64,000 bases of DNA from Caecitellus pseudoparvulus (Eukaryota > Bigyra: Bicosoecida), in contig CBFFRQ010000045.1 in the NCBI GenBank assembly GCA_965644315.1, positions 1 through 64,000 on the forward strand, given 5' to 3'. The notes beneath the pieces are model-generated. The model was not told the DNA's origin. It saw only the letters and a program-made list of their open reading frames with translations, and searched no databases. This document shows positions 58,509-64,000 of this stretch, in pieces. The stretch's first letter is position 1; the number at the start of each line of letters is the position of its first letter. The position numbers and the translations under genes were made by a program.

Positions 58509-59960
58509 ATGGCCGGCAAAGCCTTGAAAGTGCGTGCAAGGGCGTGCGTGCTTGACGTCTTGGGCCTTTCCACGCACACTTTTCCATGTTCCATCCTTTC
58601 AGGCTGTTCGGGGCATGCAGGACCTGCATGGGGTTGCTGCAGGGCGTTTCGACGCGGCGCTGGCTGCGATGACAGGCGTACTGCGCAGCTGTGGCTTTGC
58701 ACGCGTGCACACGCCCATCGTGGAGCACCGCGCGACCTTCACTCGCAGCCTGGGGGCTGAGACTGACATCATTTCTAAGGTGGGCCCTGCCCCTGCCGCG
58801 CTGCGCACGCTGCAGCGCAGCACTCGCCCGCCCTGCCTGCACAGGAGATGTACAGCGTGGGCGGCAGTTCGGAGGAGCTGGTGCTGCGGCCTGAGGGCAC
58901 GGCGGCGGTCCTGCGCGCGCATTTGGGAGGGGGCGGGCACCGCGGTGGCGTGGCGCGTTCGTATTACGCAGGGCCCATGTTCCGCCACGAGCGCCCCCAG
59001 TCAGGGCGTCTCCGGCAATTCACACAGGTGGGCGCAGAGGTGCTGGGCGCAGCGGGGCCGGGGGTGGACGCAGAGGTCATTGGCACAGCGTGGAGGAGCG
59101 TGCGGTGCGCCCTGGACACTCTGGCGGGGGGCGCCGCACCGCCAGTGGAGGTTCTGGTGAACTCCCTCGGCACAGCGCAGGAGCGGCAGTCGTACACGGC
59201 AGACTTGGCGGTGTACTTGGCGGCGCACGCAGAGGCGCTGTCCCCTGGCTCCCGTGCCAAGCTGCAGTCTGGGCACGTGCTGGGCGTGCTGGACAGCAAG
59301 GCGCCCCAAGACGCCTCAGTGCTGGAGCACGCACCCATGCTGCCGCAGCATTGGGGCGCGGACACTTCTGCCGAGTGGGAGCAGTTGACAGGCACACTGC
59401 AGCGGTGGGGAGTGCCCTTCCGCCACACGCCTGGCCTGGTGCGGGGCCTGGACTACTACAACGGCACGGCCTTCGAGGTGGTGGTGGCGGGTGGCAGTGG
59501 CCGCGCACTCACCCTCGCTGGTGGGGGGCGCTACGACGCACTGGCCACAGCGCTGGGGGCGCGGGCACCCCTGCCAGCTGTCGGGTGGGCGGCGGGGCTG
59601 GAGCGCCTGCTGGCGCTGACTGGCGGCGCAGAGAAGGACGCCCCCCCCCCCTCCACACCCCTCATCACCGTCACCCCCCTGGAAGCGGCACCTGACGTGC
59701 TGGCCCTGGCACAGGACGCTGCCTTTGCCCTGCAGGGCGTCGCTGCCCAGCACGGGTGGCGCGTCGTGGCCCCAGTCACCGCCCGCAAGGCGCCCAAGGC
59801 CATCGCTGCCGCCGCCTCCGCTGGCGCCTCCGTGGCTGTGTTGGTGGGACAGGCCGAGGCGGCAGTGGGGAGTGTCGCCTTGCGGCACTTGCATTCCAGA
59901 CAGCAGGTGACAGTGCCAGTGCATGAAGCAGAGCAGTCGCTGCAGCGCCTGCTGCGGTAG
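58509..59960 (+). CDS. Histidyl-tRNA synthetase, bacterial type
   Basis: Class II aminoacyl-tRNA synthetase. Three exons: 58509-58529, 58603-58779 and 58845-59960 (introns 73 and 65 nt); 437 residues. It begins AVRGMQDLHG, then motif 1 region, LVLRPEGTAAVLRA, motif 2 GPMFRHERPQSGRLRQFTQ, the histidine motif LVRGLDYYNGTAFEVV, motif 3 AVGWAAGLERLL, and a C-terminal anticodon-binding domain. LRPEGTA and GPMFRHERPQ are the bacterial/organellar form; cytosolic eukaryotic enzymes have LRYDLTVPFAR here. Length also fits bacteria. A mitochondrial (or plastid) role is likely, but no transit peptide is visible from this ATG, so an upstream exon or start may be missing. Confidence 0.93.
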
Positions 59961-59980
59961 TGGGCCGGCAGCAGCTCCCG

Positions 59981-61446
59981 TCAGCTGTCTGCAGCGGGCG
60001 GCGTCGCTGGTGGCGCGGGGGGGGGCGGCGCCCACAGCGCCACGGAGCTGTCTGCAGACGCGATGAGGGCGCAGGAGGGGTGCATGGCCACCGCTGTGAC
60101 GGGGCCGCTGTGCTTGGCCAGTTCGCTGATGGTGAGCTTGGGGTCCACGCTGACGCCTGCGGGGGGAGAGATGGCCGACGCCTCCGCCCCCAGCGGGTAC
60201 GCCGTGGGGGTCCACTTCTTGAGCTCTTGCCTGTACTCCACGTTGGCGAAGGTTTGGGCGGCTAACTCGTCGGCAGTCGGCGCCTGGGGCATCTCGTGCA
60301 TGTCGTACGCCCACACCCGCCCCTGTTCATTCCCCGTGACCAGGAAGCGGCTGTCGGGCGTCATGACGCAGCCGCTGCCCGCCAGGCCGTGCGTGGAGGC
60401 GACGGTGACCTCAGGCAGGGCGTCCTTCGGGTCCTCGCACGGCGACGCGTCCAGCACAATGCAGCCGTGTTGCTCACAGGCGGCGACGAGGAAGCGGTTG
60501 TCGGCGGAGAAGGCCAGCCCCTGGAAGTGCAGGGGGCGGTGGGGGGAGGAGGCCACGCGGCTGCCGCCCTCCCGTGTGGCGATGCGGCGCGAGGCGAAGG
60601 GCGCGTGGGCGTTGCGTGCGTCGAACAAGGACACAGTGTGGTCGGGGCTGGCCACGGCGAACACTTGCCCGGAAGGGTCCACCCCCACGCTGCCACGCCC
60701 CAGCACGCCACTGGTGACCTTCTTGCCGCGCGCCGCCTCCACGTACTTGTTCAGGCTGCCATCAGGCAGGGTGGGGGAGGGGTACGCCAGCATGCCGGTG
60801 TGGGCGCAGTTGGGGCTGCGCACGTCCCACAGGCGGAAGGTGCCGTCCAGGCTGGAGGTGAGGAAGGTGTCGCTGCCAGGTCGCATGGCGATGTCCGTCA
60901 CCGTCGCGACGTGCCCCTTGAAGATGCGCACGACCTTGTTCTCGTACAGGCTGTGGTACATGAGCATGCCTGCCCAGCAGCGGTGCGAGGAGGGCGTGTG
61001 AAGCATAGCAGGTGCTTGGAGCGGCCAGTGCTTTGCACGCACCTTGCGCACGAGCGCTGTTGGTGCCGTCGTACCGCCCCGCAAAGAGGACGAACTGGGA
61101 GTGGTGTGTAAACGTCACTGCCTGGCAGCCTGATGCCTTGAAACTGTACACTGCTTCCGGCTTGCCTGTGCGTTGGCGTGGGATGAGTGCTTGGCCTGGC
61201 CGAATTTCCGCACGCTGCCCCGCCTTCCCACGCACCGTCAGAGCTGCGAATGACCTGCACGGTGCGATCGTTGAAAGAGCCGGCCAAGTACATGCCATCG
61301 TCGCTGAAGCTGAGCTTGTTGCAGCGCCGGTCCTGCGCCTGCTCCGCCTTCAGCTTGCCATTGCCGGCGTTGTGCAGGACAGCCGACGGCAGGAAGCTGC
61401 CCAGCAGCGCAGGGGTCAGGGTGACCGGCCCGCTGGACGCCGCCAT
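59981..61446 (-). CDS. WDR82/Swd2-like WD40 protein
   Basis: Subunit of the COMPASS/SET1 histone H3K4 methyltransferase and of PNUTS-type phosphatase complexes in other eukaryotes. Three exons: 61446-61236, 61165-61043 and 60969-59981 (introns 70 and 73 nt); 440 residues, longer than the about 313 of human WDR82. Diagnostic stretch: YHSLYENKVVRIFKGH, then DTFLTSSLDGTFRLWDVRSPNC. Later blades include DSRFLVTGNEQGRVWAYD and the last blade HSGPVTAVAMHPSCALIASA. Insertions between blades account for the extra length. The stop codon is only 20 bp from the convergent HisRS stop, so their mRNAs must overlap. Confidence 0.88.
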
Positions 61447-61543
61447 GCCTGCCGTGGAGCGTGAAGTGTGCGGCACGGGGCGGAGTGGCGCCGGCGGCAG
61501 GCTCGCTTGGGCAGTGCATTTTGAAGGGGGCAGTGGCAGTGTC

Positions 61544-63734
61544 TCATTTCTTGCTCGCGGCAGCAGCGGCAGCCGCGTCTAGGACAGAGTTCACCTTTGC
61601 GATGAGGGTGGCGACGACGTCGCTGTCTGCCAGCGTCGTGATGTCGCCCAGCTGGTCCGCCTCGCGGGAGGCGATCTTGCGCAGCACCCGGCGCATGATC
61701 TTACCCGAGCGAGTCTTTGGCAGGGCCTGCGTCAGGACGATGTGGTCTGGCGTGGCGAAGGGGCCGATGCCCTTGCGCACCTGCAGGCGCAGCTCGGACA
61801 GCAGGCCTGGCGTCTCCTGCACGCCCTCCACCGGCGTCACGTAGCAGCAAATGCCCTCGCCCTTGGTGCTGTGCGGGAAGCCAATCACCGCCGCCTCAGC
61901 CACGCTGTCGTGCTCCACCAGCACAGACTCGATTTCAGCGCTGCCCAGGCGGTGCCCTGACACGTTCAGCACGTCGTCCACCCGCCCCGTGATCCACAGG
62001 TACCCGTCCTTGTCCCTGTACCCGCCGTCCCCCGTGAAGTAGTACCCCGGGAACGGCTTCATGTACGTGTTCAAGTACCGCTGGTGGTCGCCGTACACGG
62101 TACGCGCCATGCCTGGCCAGATGCCTTTGACACACACCATGCCAGCCACGCTGTTACCCTGCAACTCCGCGCCCTCCTTGCTCAGCAGTGCAATGTCGAT
62201 GCCAAAGAAGGGCAGCGTGGCGCTGCCGGCCTTGGTGGGGGTGGCACCGGGCAGAGGCGTCACGATAATGCCACCCGTCTCTGTCTGCCAGTACGTGTCC
62301 ACGATGGCGCACTTGCCGCCGCCGACGTGGCTGTGGTACCACCTCCACGCCTCCGGGTTGATGGGCTCCCCCACGCTGCCCAGCACACGGAGAGAGGAGA
62401 GGTCTTTGCCCTCCAGGGGCTGCGTGCCGAAACGCATGAGGGCGCGGATGGCGGTGGGCGCCGTGTAGAACTGCGTCACCTTGTACTGCTGCACGAGGTC
62501 CCAGTACCGGCTGGGGTTGGGGTACGTCGGCGTGCTCTCGAACATGAGCGTGGTGGCGCCGTTGGCCAGGGGGCCATACACGATGTAGGAGTGCCCAGTA
62601 ATCCAGCCACAGTCCGCCACGCACGCATACACGTCTCCCGGGCGCACGTCGAAGACGTACTTGTGCGTGAGCATGGCGTACAGGATGTACCCCGCCTGGG
62701 TGTGGGCGACGCCCTTGGGCTTGCCAGTGGAGCCCGACGTGTACAGCAGGAACAGGGGGTCCTCCGCATCCATGGTGACGGGGGCACAGTACGGCCGCGC
62801 TTTGGGCAGCTCCTCGCTCATCTTCACGTCCTTGGCGCCGTAGGACACCAGGTGGCTGCCCGTGTGCTGGTACACAAACACCTGCTCAATGCAGGCACAC
62901 GCCGCCACCGCCGCGTCACATGTCGCCTTCAGGGGGATCGTGCGCCCTCCCCGCTTGCCCTCGTCTGCCGTCATGAGCCAGCGACACTTGGCGTCCAGGA
63001 TGCGGTCCCGCAAGCTGTCGGCGCTGAAGCCAGCGAACACGACCGAGTGCACTGCGCCGATGCGCGCACAGGCCAGCATGGCGAAGGCCAGGTCGGGGAT
63101 CATGGGCATGTAGATGGCCACCGTGTCGCCCTTGCGCACGCCGTGCGCCAGCAGCGTGTTGGCCACCTTGCACGTCTCAGCCAGCACTTGCTTGTATGTG
63201 AAGGTGCGGCTGGTGCCGGGCTCATCCCCCTCGTGGATGATGGCCACCTGGTCCCCCCGGTCTGCCAAGTGCCGGTCGATACACTGGTGCGACACGTTCA
63301 GCTGCCCACCTACAGGAGGATGGCGAGCGTGGCATGCGCCTGGGTGCAGCGCTTGGGCGCAGCGCTGGCCGCCTCACCTTCAAACCAGCGCACGTCGCCC
63401 TCCATGAAGCTGCCGCCGCACGTGTCCGTGAAGTCACGGAACCAGAACAGGTTCTCGCGCGCCATGCGGGCCCAAAAGCTGGAGGGATCCGTCACGCTCT
63501 CGGTCCACAATGCCTTGTACTCCTCCATGCTCTGGGCGGTGGGCGAAGGTGTGTGAGACTGCTGCAGCGGCGTGGTGGCAGGCGGCGGCAGCACCTCACT
63601 TGAATGTGCGCACCCTCTTGCGCGTGGGGAGGAACGGCATACTTCACTGCACCATCACGTTCGTCAATGTCCCCGTCGTCCACCCGGGCCTTCTTGGCGG
63701 GGCTCTCCGCGGTGTCAGTCGCAATCGCTGCCAT
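61544..63734 (-). CDS. ACS: Acetyl-CoA synthetase (AMP-forming)
   Basis: Activates acetate to acetyl-CoA with ATP. Three exons: 63734-63600, 63531-63378 and 63309-61544 (two introns of 68 nt); 684 residues, the normal size. Motifs: P-loop LLYTSGSTGKPKG, acyl-binding DTYWQTETGG, hinge ITGRVDDVLNVSGHRLG, and the catalytic, acetylation-regulated Lys in PKTRSGKIMRR. The N-terminal exon (SPAKKARVDDGD) has a possible monopartite nuclear signal and no targeting peptide, so nucleocytosolic location is likely. Splice choices restore the family line VPPHAQEGAHIQ-SMEEYKALW and WFEGGQLNVS. The 3' end is 97 bp from the WDR82-like start. Confidence 0.96.
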
Positions 63735-64000
63735 GCTTGCTGTCCAGCGTCCAGGTGCACTGCACCTCTGCCGGCTGCTGGCCTTTCACTGGGCAGGTGA
63801 GTAAGGGGGGTGGGCTACAGTGGGCTGCGTTGAATTGAATTCAGGCCCTGACCTGCATGAAACGGCTGCTGTGTCCCTGCCCACGCTTCCTCCCGCTCCG
63901 GGGGCGCCAGCCACCCCTGCAAGGCCAGCCAGCCCGGCTGCGTTGCGGCGGGGTGGACGGCGAGAGTTGCAGGAGCACAGAATGTGAACCTTGCCAAAGC
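63735..64000. promoter_or_regulatory. Upstream region of the acetyl-CoA synthetase gene
   Basis: 266 bp to the window edge. A short minus-strand frame (63997-63815) has no supporting features. Nothing else is recognised. Confidence 0.35.

Noticed and set aside
62084-63556. Plus-strand frame of 490 codons
   Set aside because: Antisense to acetyl-CoA synthetase, which is fully supported by motifs.

Overview
This window is nuclear DNA from a flagellated, single-celled eukaryote with a compact, GC-rich genome. The evidence is an axonemal outer-arm dynein heavy chain, a eukaryotic ribosomal protein eS6, SRPK and kinesin genes, a chromatin HSA/SANT protein, a Pol III tRNA gene, and 22 inferred GT-AG introns of only 62-82 nt that sit almost entirely at the 5' ends of genes. 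Spacers are short; convergent genes can be 20-100 bp apart. The species cannot be fixed from sequence alone. A free-living protist such as a heterotrophic stramenopile is a guess, supported only by base composition and by a Ngaro-type retrotransposon.

Layout. 1-5012: a PIF/Harbinger DNA transposon with 17-bp terminal inverted repeats, a DDE transposase and a divergent accessory gene. It has landed inside the gene to its right, an outer-arm gamma-type dynein heavy chain (17412 to 4996, minus strand), and has cut off its C-terminal domain. 18.2-31.0 kb: housekeeping genes, namely a p400/EAF1-like NuA4-type protein whose SNF2 ATPase looks catalytically dead, phosphoacetylglucosamine mutase, an alpha/beta hydrolase, mitochondrial glutaryl-CoA dehydrogenase and an FMRP/FXR-like KH protein. 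31.8 kb: ribosomal protein S6.

32.8-47.2 kb: an accessory island. It holds four members of a lineage-specific ankyrin-like repeat family arranged as two inverted gene pairs (A and B on plus, C and D on minus) around a 2.7-kb gene-free, lower-GC spacer. Copy C is split by a 5.97-kb tyrosine-recombinase retrotransposon (DIRS order, Ngaro-like) with complete split direct repeats. Its junctions show the recombination core directly.

47.6-63.7 kb: tRNA-Lys(CTT), a MerC-like membrane protein, an SRPK kinase, a kinesin-7-like motor, an N-myristoylation-type WD40 protein with a mutarotase-like C-terminus, a bacterial-type histidyl-tRNA synthetase, a WDR82/Swd2 homologue and acetyl-CoA synthetase.

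There is no operon-like pathway. The genes are independent eukaryotic units, often in divergent pairs sharing 300-800 bp promoters. The most unusual content is the two transposon insertions that disrupt host genes with legible junctions, the ankyrin-like palindrome, the degenerate-ATPase p400 homologue and the FMRP-like protein.
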